A stretch of DNA of 64,000 nucleotides from an uncultured Bacteroidota bacterium (GCA_902790215.1 CADAQX010000002.1:62001-126000); one strand, 5' to 3'; counted from the first letter of the stretch, positions 44,351-52,781 are shown. Notes: generated by a model not told the origin, from the sequence alone. Program-made: numbers and translations.

Positions 44351-44989
44351 CTATGAATTTGCGGAGTCGTCGAGGGCACGGGTTATCTCGTCCAATACTT
44401 CGGGGTTGGTCAGGTGCCATTCGAAGACGGGAAAAACATCTCCGAGGAAGTTTTCGAGTTGCCTGAGCTGGGTGTGCAGCTTGCGAGGCATGGCTTCGTC
44501 GGGGCCGCTGTAGAGCGAGGTGACGGGTTTGCCTGTGATTTTGAAGTTGAATGTGGCAGGTTCGAAAACACCCTGCCTCAGGATTTCGAGCAGTTCCCAT
44601 CGGTTGTGGCGCAGTATGTCGTCGGTGGGCGGTTCGGGTTGATGTTCGGTCAGGTCGTTGTAGATTCTCTGCTGGAAAATCTGCGCGTCGCGTCCCCGTA
44701 TGAGAAGCATCTTGTCGTAGTAGTCGAAGCAGGGGTTTGGCGGGTTGCCTACAGGAGTGGCAATCATGATGAACGACAGTTGCCTGCTGTCGCACTGGTA
44801 GATGTAGACGGGATACTTCAGCCCGTCGAGCTGCAGGTCCTCGATGCGTGTCAGTTCGAGGCGGTAGGCTTCGTTGAGCGAGATGGCTGCCTCGTGGTTC
44901 TGGAAGCTGGTTCTGAGCATGACGACTCCTGTCTCTTCGAGCTTGAATTGGGGGTTGTCGAAATATCGTTTTGGCGTGGGTGTTTGCAT
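44351..44989 (-). CDS. Hypothetical protein, 212 residues
   Basis: Start ATG 44989 (MQTPTPKRYFDNPQFKLEE) is preferred. The frame extends to 45112, but that extension overlaps the radical SAM gene by 59 bp and is Pro/Thr/Lys-rich without conserved character. The body is a mixed alpha/beta soluble protein (LELTRIEDLQLDGLKYPVYIY, FIMIATPVGNPPNPCFDYYDKMLLIRGRDAQIF), no signal peptide, no metal motif. Probably co-transcribed with the radical SAM gene upstream. I do not recognise the family. Confidence 0.6.
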   Translation of the reverse strand: MQTPTPKRYFDNPQFKLEETGVVMLRTSFQNHEAAISLNEAYRLELTRIEDLQLDGLKYPVYIYQCDSRQLSFIMIATPVGNPPNPCFDYYDKMLLIRGRDAQIFQQRIYNDLTEHQPEPPTDDILRHNRWELLEILRQGVFEPATFNFKITGKPVTSLYSGPDEAMPRKLHTQLRQLENFLGDVFPVFEWHLTNPEVLDEITRALDDSANS

Positions 44990-45053
44990 GGCGGTGGGGG
45001 TGTTGCTGGGTGATGGGATTGCTTTTTTGTTTTTTCGGGTTGTGTTGGGTGCG

Positions 45054-45992
45054 CTATCTCTCAAAGGGTTGCTGGTTGGTGAAGTCGGGGCGGTAGCAGG
45101 CTTGTGCGTCAAGCTCCTGGAGCCATCCGCGGTGCAGCCCTACAGCGTAGAAATGGTCGGTCACCTTCTGGTATTCCTCTTCGGTGAGGGTGCGCCCCAG
45201 CTGGTCGGGCAGGCCTTCGACGGGAGGAAAGTACTGTGCCATGAGGGCCACGTGCAGGTTTGTTGATATGTCGGCAATGGCGTCGAGTACGGCAAGACTG
45301 TTCTCCACCTGTCCGGGCAATACAAGGTGGCGCACTATGATGCCTCGGTAGGCTATGCCGTCGTCGTCGGTTGGCAGGGCGGAGCCTTTCTGGTAGTACA
45401 TCTCCTTGAGGGCGGCGAGAGCCACCTGCGGATAGTCTTCGGCGTGGCTGTAACGCAGCGCTAACGCGGGGTCCATGTATTTGAAGTCGGGCAAGTAGAT
45501 GTCGATATAGGGCTCCAGGGCGCGCAGGGTCTCCACACTGTCGTATCCGCCTGTGTTGTACACTATGGTAGGGTGGAGGTTGCGTCGGTGCAGTGCCTCG
45601 ACCAGCGCGGGGATGCTGTCGGCGTAGTGCGAGGGGCTGACCAGTCCAACGATATTCTCGGTCTGCGGCAGCACTTCCGCCACGCGGTCGGCGATGGCTT
45701 CAATGCCTTTTAGGCTTGATGGAAAATTGTTCTGAATATTCGGATTATTCTGAATGTTCGGATTATTCTGAATGTTCCGAGGATTTGAGATTTGTTGGTT
45801 TTGGCAGTAGATGCACTGCAGGTTGCAATGCTCAAAGAATATGTTGCAGATGCCTTTGGTGCCGCAGAGCGGCGGCTCCTCGCCGCGGTGTAGGCATACG
45901 GTGGCGGCCTCCGGCTCGCGGTCGGCTTGGCAAAAGCCCCGCACTACGGTGCGATCGACGGGGCAATGACGTGGACAATTGGTGCAATTCAT
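45054..45992 (-). CDS. PflA-like radical SAM protein with word-repeat insertion
   Basis: A 312-residue protein with an N-terminal Cys-rich zinc-ribbon-like part (CTNCPRHCP, CLHRGEEPPLCGTKG) and the radical SAM triad C-x3-C-x2-C at Cys56, 60 and 63 (EHCNLQCIYCQN). It belongs to the pyruvate-formate-lyase-activating-like group usually annotated 'radical SAM, PflA-related' and seen near AmmeMemoRadiSam genes. Directly after CQNQQIS, residues 70-89 (NPRNIQNNPNIQNNPNIQNN) are encoded by an 18-bp word repeated three times. The predicted promoter lies 5 bases upstream of the ATG, so the transcript may be leaderless. Substrate unknown. Confidence 0.85.
   Translation of the reverse strand: MNCTNCPRHCPVDRTVVRGFCQADREPEAATVCLHRGEEPPLCGTKGICNIFFEHCNLQCIYCQNQQISNPRNIQNNPNIQNNPNIQNNFPSSLKGIEAIADRVAEVLPQTENIVGLVSPSHYADSIPALVEALHRRNLHPTIVYNTGGYDSVETLRALEPYIDIYLPDFKYMDPALALRYSHAEDYPQVALAALKEMYYQKGSALPTDDDGIAYRGIIVRHLVLPGQVENSLAVLDAIADISTNLHVALMAQYFPPVEGLPDQLGRTLTEEEYQKVTDHFYAVGLHRGWLQELDAQACYRPDFTNQQPFER
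45727..45782 (-). repeat. Word array W15 inside the radical SAM gene
   Basis: Three 18-bp units of the type ATTATTCTGAATGTTCGG. The same vocabulary makes the terminator-like hairpins at 18106-18150 and 47557-47597. The unit length is a multiple of three, so the frame is kept. Confidence 0.9.
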
Positions 45993-45996
45993 GATG

Positions 45997-46004
45997 CAAA
46001 ATTA
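45997..46004 (-). promoter_or_regulatory. -7 box (TAATTTTG) directly in front of the radical SAM gene
   Basis: The box ends 5 bases before the ATG at 45992, which predicts a leaderless transcript. Confidence 0.55.
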
Positions 46005-46048
46005 CACTTTTTTTCTGCAATTTAACTATTAATTTCAAAAATATTCGT

Positions 46049-46056
46049 ATCTTCGC
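46049..46056 (+). promoter_or_regulatory. Near-consensus -7 box (TATCTTCG) for pepD
   Basis: One mismatch from TAnnTTTG; predicted leader about 30 nt to the ATG at 46092. Confidence 0.45.
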
Positions 46057-46091
46057 AGATACCATTGAATAATAATTTAAATACTATCAAT

Positions 46092-47546
46092 ATGACAATT
46101 AAAGACTTAGAACCAAAAGAACTGTGGGGTAATTTCTACAACCTCACCCGTTGCCCCCGTCCCTCAAAGCATGAGGAGGCAGTACGCGATTATCTTGTCG
46201 ACTGGGCAAAGAAACATAAAATCGAATGCCATGTGGACAATGTTGGCAATATCATCATGCGCAAACCTGCCACTCCTGGCATGGAGGATGTGTGCCCTGT
46301 GGTGCTGCAGGCTCATATGGACATGGTGCCCCAGGCTCGTGCCGGCAAAGTGCACGACTTTTTGAAAGACCCCATCGAGACCAAGATTGTCGACGGTTGG
46401 GTGTATGCTTGCGATACCACCCTTGGTGCCGACGACGGCTTGGGTGTGGCTGCTGCCATGGCTGTGCTGGAAAGCAAGACCATCAAGCACGGTCCCATCG
46501 AGGCTCTTATCACCACCGACGAGGAGACTGGCATGACCGGTGCCTTTGGTCTGAAACGCGGTGTGCTGCAGGGTAAGTATCTGCTGAACCTCGACAGCGA
46601 GACCGAGGGTGAGCTGTATGTGGGTTGCGCAGGCGGCATCGACGCCACCATCACCATTCCCTACGCCACCGAGGCTGCGCCCAAGGACTATTGTGCCATG
46701 CGCCTGATTATCGGCGGTCTGAAGGGTGGCCACAGCGGTATGGAAATCAATACCGGCCGTGCCAACGCCAATAAGCTGCTGTTCCGCCATATCCGTTGGG
46801 TTGCTGATTGCGGTATCCGCCTGATTAACGTTGACGGCGGCAATATGCGCAACGCCATCCCGCGCGACGCCATGATTACCTTTGCTATGCCCAAGGCTCA
46901 CAAGGAGTGCATTGTGGCAGAACTGGAGAAGGTCGCTGGCTGGGTGAAGAAAGAGATTGGCCGCGTGGAACCCGACTTCTTTATGAAACTGGAGCCCGTG
47001 CGCATGTACCCCAAGGTTATGACCGAGGCCGACACACAGAAGATTATCAACACCGTGATGATTGCCCCCAACGGCGTTATCCGCATGAGCAAGGATATGG
47101 AAGGTCTGGTTGAGACCTCTCTCAACTTGGCCATTATGAATACCAACGGCAAGAATTTTTCCATCAAGGCTCTGTTGCGCAGCTCGGTCGACAGTGCCAA
47201 GGATGCCCTGGCAGAACGTTTGGTGTGCCTGGCAGAGTTGGCCGGTGGCAAGTGCCAGCTGACGGGTGCCTATCCCGGCTGGAAGCCCGACATGGAGAGC
47301 GGCTTGCTGAAGACCATGAAGCAGACATACAAGAAGCTCTATAAGAAAGAACCCGCCGTGGTCGCTATCCACGCCGGTCTTGAGTGCGGCCTGTTGGGCG
47401 GCAAGTACCCCGACATGGAGATGATTTCCTTCGGCCCCACACTGAACAGCCCCCACAGCCCCGACGAGCGTGCCAATATCGAGAGCAGCAAGAAGTTCTT
47501 CGATTATTTAGTGGCCGCCCTCGCTGCTATGCCCAAGGTGAAATAA
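46092..47546 (+). CDS. pepD: Aminoacyl-histidine dipeptidase (peptidase D, M20 family)
   Basis: A 484-residue zinc dipeptidase. Motifs: VVLQAHMDMVPQ (about 76-87; metal-binding His and Asp), GADDGLGVAAAMAVLE (bridging Asp, about 117), TTDEETGMTGAFGL (catalytic Glu pair, about 145), LNLDSETEGELYVGCAGG, and PHSPDERANIES near the C-terminus (final metal His). It cuts Xaa-His and other dipeptides in the cytosol. The frame starts at 46065, but MTIKDLEPKELW at 46092 is the conserved N-terminus. A word hairpin separates it from the next gene. Confidence 0.96.
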   Translation: MTIKDLEPKELWGNFYNLTRCPRPSKHEEAVRDYLVDWAKKHKIECHVDNVGNIIMRKPATPGMEDVCPVVLQAHMDMVPQARAGKVHDFLKDPIETKIVDGWVYACDTTLGADDGLGVAAAMAVLESKTIKHGPIEALITTDEETGMTGAFGLKRGVLQGKYLLNLDSETEGELYVGCAGGIDATITIPYATEAAPKDYCAMRLIIGGLKGGHSGMEINTGRANANKLLFRHIRWVADCGIRLINVDGGNMRNAIPRDAMITFAMPKAHKECIVAELEKVAGWVKKEIGRVEPDFFMKLEPVRMYPKVMTEADTQKIINTVMIAPNGVIRMSKDMEGLVETSLNLAIMNTNGKNFSIKALLRSSVDSAKDALAERLVCLAELAGGKCQLTGAYPGWKPDMESGLLKTMKQTYKKLYKKEPAVVAIHAGLECGLLGGKYPDMEMISFGPTLNSPHSPDERANIESSKKFFDYLVAALAAMPKVK

Positions 47547-47556
47547 ATTGAGTTTT

Positions 47557-47597
47557 TCGGAGTATTCTGAATAATCTGAATTTTCGGAATACTCCGA
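47557..47597 (+). terminator. Hairpin of word repeats after pepD
   Basis: TCGGAGTATTC pairs with GAATACTCCGA around TGAATAATCTGAATTTTCG. There is no T-run, so it would be a weak intrinsic terminator or a processing/stability signal. Confidence 0.6.
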
Positions 47598-47623
47598 TAC
47601 CTTTAAATAATAAAATTAAAGAT

Positions 47624-49696
47624 ATGATAGCAAAAGAACTATTGAATCCCCGCAGCATTGTTATCTGCGGTGCGTCAAGCGATATTCACAAACCCGGCGG
47701 CAAGGCCCTGAAGAACCTCTTGGAGAGTAATTTCAGCGGCCCTGTGTATGCTGTTAACCCCAAGGAGACCGAAGTGCAGGGCATAAAATGCTATGCCAAG
47801 GTCGAAGACCTGCCCCAGGTGGACTGCGCCATACTCTGCATTGCAGCCAAGTTCTGCGCCCAGACGGTGGACGTGCTGACGCAGCAGAAGGGCACCAAGG
47901 GCTTTATCATTGTCAGCGCCGGTTTCTCGGAGGAGAACGCCGAGGGTGCTGCCATCGAAAAGCACATCGTCGACAGCATCAACGCTGTGGGTGGTTCGTT
48001 GATTGGCCCCAACTGCACGGGTTTCCTCAACACCAACTATAGTGGCTGTTTCGACACGCCTATCCCCAAACTCGACCCCAAGGGTGTTGATTTCATCACC
48101 GGCTCAGGTGCCACCGCTGTGTTCATCAAGGAATACGGTATGACCAACGGTCTGAAGTTCAACAGTGTGTGGGCAGTAGGTAACAGTGCACAGCTGGGTA
48201 TTGAGGATGTGCTGGAACACTTGGACGAGACTTTCGACCCTGAGAAGTCGAGCCATGTCATCATGCTTTATATGGAGAAGGTTGGCGATCCGCAGCGCCT
48301 GCTCAAGCATAGCCGCAGCCTGATTAACAAGGGCTGCCATATTGCCGCCATCAAGAGCGGCGGCAGTGCCGCAGGTAGCCGTGCCGCTTCGAGCCACACA
48401 GGTGCTTTGGCCACCAATGATGCCGCCGTGGACGCCCTGTTCCGCAAAGCCGGTATCGTCCGCTGCCAGAACCGCCAGGAACTGACCACCGTGTGCGGTG
48501 TGTTCATGTATCCCGAAATCAAGGGCAACCGCTGCGCAGTCATCACTCATGCCGGTGGCCCCGCTGTTATGCTGACCGATGTGCTGAGCAACAACGGCAT
48601 TGAGGTGCCCAGTCTGAAAGAGCACCCCGCCAGCCCTGCTTTGTTGGAGAAACTGTTTGGCGGCTCGTCGGTGGGCAATCCCATTGACTTCCTCGCCACA
48701 GGTACGGCCGAGCAGCTGGGTTACATCATCGACACGGTTGAGAATGAGTACACCGACATCGATTTCTCGGTGGTTATTTTCGGTTCGCCCGGACTGTTCT
48801 CGAACCGCGAGGTGTATGCATTGCTCAATGAAAAGATGAAGACTTGCAAGAAACCCATCTTCCCCGTGTTGCCTTCCATCATCAATGTGAAGGACGAAAT
48901 CCAGGAGTTTATTGACATGGGCAACATCAACTTCCCCGAGGAGTGTGTGCTTGGCAACGCCATCTGCAAGGTGTACAACACGCCCAAGCCCCAGCCTGAG
49001 AATGTGGAACAGCCCGCTATCGACGTGGCCCGTATCCGCAAGACTGTTGACCGCTGCAAGAGCGGCTATATGGAGATTGCCGACTACAACGAGCTGCTGG
49101 ATGCCGCTGGCATCAGCCGCAAGAAGAGTGTGGAGGTGTCCAAAGTCGAAGACGCCATTGCCTTTGCCAAGGAGGTTGGTTGCAGCAAGGATGTACCGTT
49201 GGTGATGAAGGTTGTCGGCCCCCTGCACAAGAGTGATGTGGGCGGCGTGACCCTCGGCGTGGAAGACCTTGCCACTGTGGAGAAGGAGTTCAACCGTTTG
49301 ATTGTCATTCCCGAGACATACGCTGTAGAGATGTATCCCATGCTGGATGGTACGGATGTGTATATCGGTGCCATCAAAGACCCGAAGTTCGGTCATCAGA
49401 TTTTCTTTGGCTTGGGCGGTATCTTCATCGAGGTGCTGAAGGACGTTCAGAGTGCACTGGCTCCCATCAGCGCTGCCGAGGCCAAGGAAGCCCTCACCAA
49501 ACTGCGCGGCTATAAGATTCTGCAGGGAGTGCGCGGCCAAGAGGCTGTGAACATCGACCTCTATGCCGACCAGATTGCCCGTGTGAGCGCACTGGTTCAG
49601 GCTGCTCCGGAGATTGCCGAAATGGACCTCAATCCCTTGCTGGGTAATCCCCGCTACGTCACCGCTGTGGATGCCCGCATCCGCTTGGAGAAGTAA
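47624..49696 (+). CDS. ADP-forming acyl-CoA synthetase (acetate-CoA ligase, fused alpha-beta)
   Basis: A 690-residue enzyme that makes ATP from acyl-CoA, ADP and phosphate. The alpha part (1-460) has a CoA-binding Rossmann domain (LNPRSIVICGASSD, GPNCTGFLNT), succinyl-CoA-ligase-like domains and the phospho-histidine at 258 in AASSHTGALA. The beta part (about 475-690) is an ATP-grasp domain with KVVGPLHKSDVGGVTLGV, FGLGGIFIEVLKDV and MDLNPLLG. Such fused ACDs are used in fermentation of acetyl-CoA and related esters; with a butyrate kinase in the same window, substrate-level phosphorylation of acyl groups is a theme. A terminator follows. Confidence 0.93.
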   Translation: MIAKELLNPRSIVICGASSDIHKPGGKALKNLLESNFSGPVYAVNPKETEVQGIKCYAKVEDLPQVDCAILCIAAKFCAQTVDVLTQQKGTKGFIIVSAGFSEENAEGAAIEKHIVDSINAVGGSLIGPNCTGFLNTNYSGCFDTPIPKLDPKGVDFITGSGATAVFIKEYGMTNGLKFNSVWAVGNSAQLGIEDVLEHLDETFDPEKSSHVIMLYMEKVGDPQRLLKHSRSLINKGCHIAAIKSGGSAAGSRAASSHTGALATNDAAVDALFRKAGIVRCQNRQELTTVCGVFMYPEIKGNRCAVITHAGGPAVMLTDVLSNNGIEVPSLKEHPASPALLEKLFGGSSVGNPIDFLATGTAEQLGYIIDTVENEYTDIDFSVVIFGSPGLFSNREVYALLNEKMKTCKKPIFPVLPSIINVKDEIQEFIDMGNINFPEECVLGNAICKVYNTPKPQPENVEQPAIDVARIRKTVDRCKSGYMEIADYNELLDAAGISRKKSVEVSKVEDAIAFAKEVGCSKDVPLVMKVVGPLHKSDVGGVTLGVEDLATVEKEFNRLIVIPETYAVEMYPMLDGTDVYIGAIKDPKFGHQIFFGLGGIFIEVLKDVQSALAPISAAEAKEALTKLRGYKILQGVRGQEAVNIDLYADQIARVSALVQAAPEIAEMDLNPLLGNPRYVTAVDARIRLEK

Positions 49697-49718
49697 TCGT
49701 TTGCTTGACCATAAAAAG

Positions 49719-49748
49719 AAGAGGGTGTCTTGTAAGACGCCCTCTTTT
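49719..49748 (+). terminator. Intrinsic terminator after the acyl-CoA synthetase
   Basis: GAGGGTGTCTT / AAGACGCCCTC hairpin followed by TTTT and preceded by AAAAAGAA, so it may work in both directions; the convergent lysozyme gene ends 27 bp further on. Confidence 0.9.
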
Positions 49749-49774
49749 ATTGTTATACGTTCTGTAAATGGAGG

Positions 49775-50332
49775 TTAATCATTGGATGGATCGTATTTAT
49801 ACAACCATGTAATGTCTTTTTTGGATTCCTGGGATGGATAGAAAGGTCCTCTGGGACCATCATTTGTGCTAATGGGAGCCGTTTCATTATAGGGGGAGAA
49901 GTACAGCTCTACTTCAGCTTTGCGTCTGTTCAACAGTCCCTTCAGAAATTTGCCGCCAGCGTTTACCCATTTGACAAATTCGTCTTTAATGGTTGGGTCG
50001 TTTGGATTGACGTTGACTTTCTTCAATAGAGTCGATCTGCCCAAGTTGTTGGCTCCCAAGTTGTAAGTGAATGAGATTAAGGCGTCTCTTTGATAGGGGT
50101 TAATTTTGCTTGTGACAAGACGGTCAACAGAGTCTTCGTATGTTTTAAGCATATTTTTTAGAAGTTCCTCGGCCTCCTCCACTGATTTGAGTTTGTCGCC
50201 TTGTTTGACAGGGGTTCCATCGGTATAGTATGTGGCTCCGATGCCAATTGTCCATTTTCCAGCGGGACACTTGTATGCTTCAAGTTTGCATCCCTCGAAA
50301 TACTTGATAAGTTCAATTCCTTTATCTGTCAT
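49775..50332 (-). CDS. GH24 lysozyme-like endolysin (phage type)
   Basis: A 185-residue protein without a signal peptide. The T4/R21-lysozyme core is visible: catalytic Glu in LIKYFEGCKLEAYKCPAGKWTIGIG (Glu13), a Cys in the position often held by Asp or Cys, then YQRDALISFTYNLGANNLGRSTLL and VNAGGKFLKGLLNRRKAE. It cleaves the peptidoglycan MurNAc-GlcNAc bond. Its base and codon use are more AT-rich than its neighbours and a dispersed element copy stands next to it, both hinting at acquisition, but no other phage gene is present. The C-terminal ~45 residues after the lysozyme fold are unrecognised. Confidence 0.88.
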   Translation of the reverse strand: MTDKGIELIKYFEGCKLEAYKCPAGKWTIGIGATYYTDGTPVKQGDKLKSVEEAEELLKNMLKTYEDSVDRLVTSKINPYQRDALISFTYNLGANNLGRSTLLKKVNVNPNDPTIKDEFVKWVNAGGKFLKGLLNRRKAEVELYFSPYNETAPISTNDGPRGPFYPSQESKKDITWLYKYDPSND

Positions 50333-50370
50333 AGCTTTATTGTTTTAGGTTTTACAATTATTTCATTTTG

Positions 50371-50378
50371 CAAATATA
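50371..50378 (-). promoter_or_regulatory. -7 box (TATATTTG) for the lysozyme gene
   Basis: Consensus TAnnTTTG on the minus strand, leader about 35 nt. Confidence 0.6.
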
Positions 50379-50472
50379 CTATTATTTTTCCATATTTTGT
50401 TTTTTTTTGTAAAATAAACGGTTGTTTTAATTTTTAGGGACTATAATAACAAGTATAAACAGTCGTTGATTT

Positions 50473-50712
50473 AACCATTAAGCGTCGTCATTTATTCGAT
50501 CGTTATTCGATCGTTTTCCCTTTTTTTTCCGTTTCACAAAGGGAAAACGATGGGAAACATATCGGAAAACGATATAATAAAGAACGACGCAACATCGAGC
50601 CTGGAAGGCGCACTGAGGAACGTTGAGGTAAATATGCAACATTTTTCGGAACGTTGAGGAACGTTAGCGTAATCCCTCACAGAATAAATAGTAAATTCCG
50701 CGCGAAGCGGCA
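50473..50712 (-). repeat. Dispersed ~240-bp noncoding element, copy C
   Basis: Opposite orientation to A and B: begins AACCATTAAGCGTCGTCATT and ends ATTCCGCGCGAAGCGGCA. The hairpin CGTTTTCCC...GGGAAAACG is intact, and the inner part has AACGTTCCTCAACGTTCCG-like mini-repeats that differ from the other copies. Confidence 0.85.
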
Positions 50713-50826
50713 TGCGTCACACTGTGTATGTTCAACGGTTGCCAGCTGTATTGGACGGTAATAAGGGATTTATAGAACTTCATATTTGACCAAAGACTGT
50801 CATAAACCGATTTAGGGTAAAAGAAG

Positions 50827-50860
50827 AGCCGGCATGAGAGGAGATGTTCTCATGCCGGCT
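50827..50860 (-). terminator. Strong hairpin downstream of the pyrC/PepSY operon
   Basis: AGCCGGCATGAGA pairs exactly with TCTCATGCCGGCT around an 8-nt loop. On the minus strand it is followed by CTTCTTTTACCC, so it can end transcripts coming from the PepSY-like gene. Confidence 0.75.
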
Positions 50861-50949
50861 TGAAGAATATTACCCTTTAAGAAAGGCATCGGCTATGCCG
50901 TATTCTCTGCCCATTTGGGATGCATTTGCACCCGAGCATTAAAGGCTAC

Positions 50950-50974
50950 ATCTATAACCAGCGGTTATAGATGC
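50950..50974 (-). terminator. Hairpin immediately after the PepSY-like gene
   Basis: CATCTATAACC / GGTTATAGATG, 11-bp stem with a 3-nt loop, 8 bp beyond the stop; no clear T-run. It may protect the 3' end. Confidence 0.55.
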
Positions 50975-50981
50975 TTTTGGG

Positions 50982-51407
50982 TTAGTCGTCTACGTGGGTG
51001 ACACGGCCTTGCATGTCGAACTGGATTTCGAGTCCGTTGGTCAGTTCGATTTCATAGCCGCCACGCATTTTTTCGCATTTGATGATGAGTTGTTTTGGGA
51101 ATCGTCCCACTACGTATCGAGTGATGTTTGCGGGTACAAGTGTGACAGGCAGACCATCGGTGCATTTCATTTCTTTCCACTCTCCCTTTTTGTTGAATTC
51201 GATAATGGTGCCGTCGCTCAGCAGCACTTCGTATTCAAGGCCGTCGATATAGGCAAAGTCGATTACGCATGAAGGCCAGTGCTTCTGGACGAGTTCTGTG
51301 GCGGCTTTGGGCAGCTGTTCAGGGTCGATGACTCTTTTACGGCCACATGCGGTGATGCTGGTTCCAATTAATACCAAGACAAGTAATGCAAGAATGTGTT
51401 TTTTCAT
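50982..51407 (-). CDS. PepSY-like (BLIP-like fold) lipoprotein
   Basis: A 141-residue lipoprotein (MKKHILALLVLVLIGTSITACG, Cys21). Two beta-alpha repeats follow, each with the pattern LPKAATELVQKHWPSCVI...YEVLLSDGTIIEFNKKGEW and ITRYVVGRFPKQLIIK...YEIELTNGLEIQFDMQGRV, the PepSY-like / DUF2874 layout seen in exported Bacteroidota proteins, often inhibitors or sensory parts. It lies 33 bp after pyrC and probably ends that operon. Function unknown. Confidence 0.8.
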   Translation of the reverse strand: MKKHILALLVLVLIGTSITACGRKRVIDPEQLPKAATELVQKHWPSCVIDFAYIDGLEYEVLLSDGTIIEFNKKGEWKEMKCTDGLPVTLVPANITRYVVGRFPKQLIIKCEKMRGGYEIELTNGLEIQFDMQGRVTHVDD

Positions 51408-51440
51408 GTCTTTATTTGTTTTTTGTTTGTAAATGTATTA

Positions 51441-52781
51441 TTATTTTATGAATTTCAGTGGCATGGCAGTGCTTTGCTCGGTGGGCATCCCGTTGAGGAA
51501 CACTTGCCGCATCCGGGTATGGAGCGTTTGCCCTTCGAGGGGACTCCATCCGCATTTGTATATGAGTTTTTCACGAGTCACAGCTGTTTCGCCGGGTTCG
51601 ATGATGGCAAGGTCTGCATAGTAGCCGGGACGGATAAACCCACGGTTTTCGATGCCAAACAGAATGGCTGGATTGTGACACATTTTGTATACGATAAGGG
51701 GCAGCCATTCCTGCAGCACTTCGTCGTGGTCATCGCGTTCACATACACCGGGGTTGAAGAACCCCTCCATCATCATTTGCAGCGAGTGCTGGATGCTGGG
51801 GATGCCTCCAGGTGCATCGAAATAGGGGCGGTTTTTCTCTTCGAGTGTATGGGGTGCGTGGTCAGTTCCAATGGTGTCAATAAGCCCGTCTGCCAGTCCG
51901 CCCCACAGGGCCATGCGGTCGTCGTTGGTCTTGATTGCGGGGTTGCACTTAATCTTGTTGCCCAGTTCAGCGTAGTCGCGGTCGTCAAACCACAGGTGGT
52001 TGGGTGTCACCTCGGCGGTGACATTCTTTTCCTCAAGCGGTTTGTTGCTGAATAGTGAAAGCTCGGTGGCGGTGCTGACATGGGCGATATGGAGGCGTGT
52101 GCCGTATTTTCTGGCCCGTTCCACCGCTTTGTAGGTGGAGACAAAGCATGCCTCGCGGCTGCGGATTTTGGGATGCAGGGAGGCGTTTTCGCCCTCCTTG
52201 CCGGCAAATTCCATCTTGTAGTTGCGCAGATTGGCCTGGATGATGCTTTCGTCCTCGCAGTGTGCCACAATCAGTTTCTTGCTTTCCCCAAAGAGCCGGT
52301 CGAGCGTGTCGGGTTTGTTGACCAGCATATTGCCTGTGCTGCTGCCAAGGAAAAGCTTGATGGCGGCGTAGCGCAGAGGGTCAATGTCGAGAAGCTGACT
52401 GATGTTGTCGTTGGTGGCACCCAGCATGAAACCGTAGTTTACCACGCTTTTTTGTGCCGCTATCTGCTCTTTGTCTTCGAGATCGGCAAGGGTGGTGGTC
52501 TGCGGATTGGTGTTGGGCATGTCTATCACTGAGGTGACCCCTCCTGCCAAAGCTGCACGGCTCTCGGTGGAAAAGTCTGCCTTGGCTGGGAAACCAGGGT
52601 CGCGGAAGTGGACATGGGTGTCTATGACCCCGGGGAGTACATAACAGCCCTCGGCAGAGAACAACTGAGGCTTGCGTAGTGTATTGGCATCTTCTACAAG
52701 GCGACCGTCGTGGATGAAGAGGTCGCATTTGGTGAGAATGCCCTCATTTACGATAGTTCCGTTCTTGATAATATAGTCCAT
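51441..52781 (-). CDS. pyrC: Dihydroorotase
   Basis: A 446-residue amidohydrolase closing carbamoyl-aspartate to dihydroorotate in pyrimidine synthesis. Zinc ligands: DTHVHFRDPG (His56/His58), the bridging carboxylated Lys142 in IKLFLGSSTGNM, later His in VAHCEDE and IAHVSTA, and the catalytic Asp in IGTDHAPH. Length and motifs are those of class I enzymes (PyrC/DHOase type common in Bacteroidota). The ATG at 52781 overlaps the stop of the WG-repeat gene (TGATG), so the start at 52805 is not needed. The operon partners have no obvious pyrimidine role. Confidence 0.94.
   Translation of the reverse strand: MDYIIKNGTIVNEGILTKCDLFIHDGRLVEDANTLRKPQLFSAEGCYVLPGVIDTHVHFRDPGFPAKADFSTESRAALAGGVTSVIDMPNTNPQTTTLADLEDKEQIAAQKSVVNYGFMLGATNDNISQLLDIDPLRYAAIKLFLGSSTGNMLVNKPDTLDRLFGESKKLIVAHCEDESIIQANLRNYKMEFAGKEGENASLHPKIRSREACFVSTYKAVERARKYGTRLHIAHVSTATELSLFSNKPLEEKNVTAEVTPNHLWFDDRDYAELGNKIKCNPAIKTNDDRMALWGGLADGLIDTIGTDHAPHTLEEKNRPYFDAPGGIPSIQHSLQMMMEGFFNPGVCERDDHDEVLQEWLPLIVYKMCHNPAILFGIENRGFIRPGYYADLAIIEPGETAVTREKLIYKCGWSPLEGQTLHTRMRQVFLNGMPTEQSTAMPLKFIK

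Larger units (their letters stand above)
50333..50981. other. 649-bp intergenic region: promoter, element copy C and two hairpins
   Basis: From left: the lysozyme promoter (50371-50378), an AT-rich spacer, element copy C (50473-50712), about 110 bp with nothing recognised, a strong 13-bp hairpin (50827-50860), about 85 bp unrecognised, and an 11-bp hairpin (50950-50974) just beyond the PepSY-like gene. Confidence 0.7.

Noticed and set aside
44990..45112. N-terminal extension of the hypothetical protein at 44351-44989
   Set aside because: It overlaps the radical SAM coding sequence and is low-complexity Pro/Thr/Lys; the downstream ATG is simpler.
49775..50332. Prophage
   Set aside because: Only the lysozyme gene is phage-like; no integrase, structural or holin genes are adjacent.
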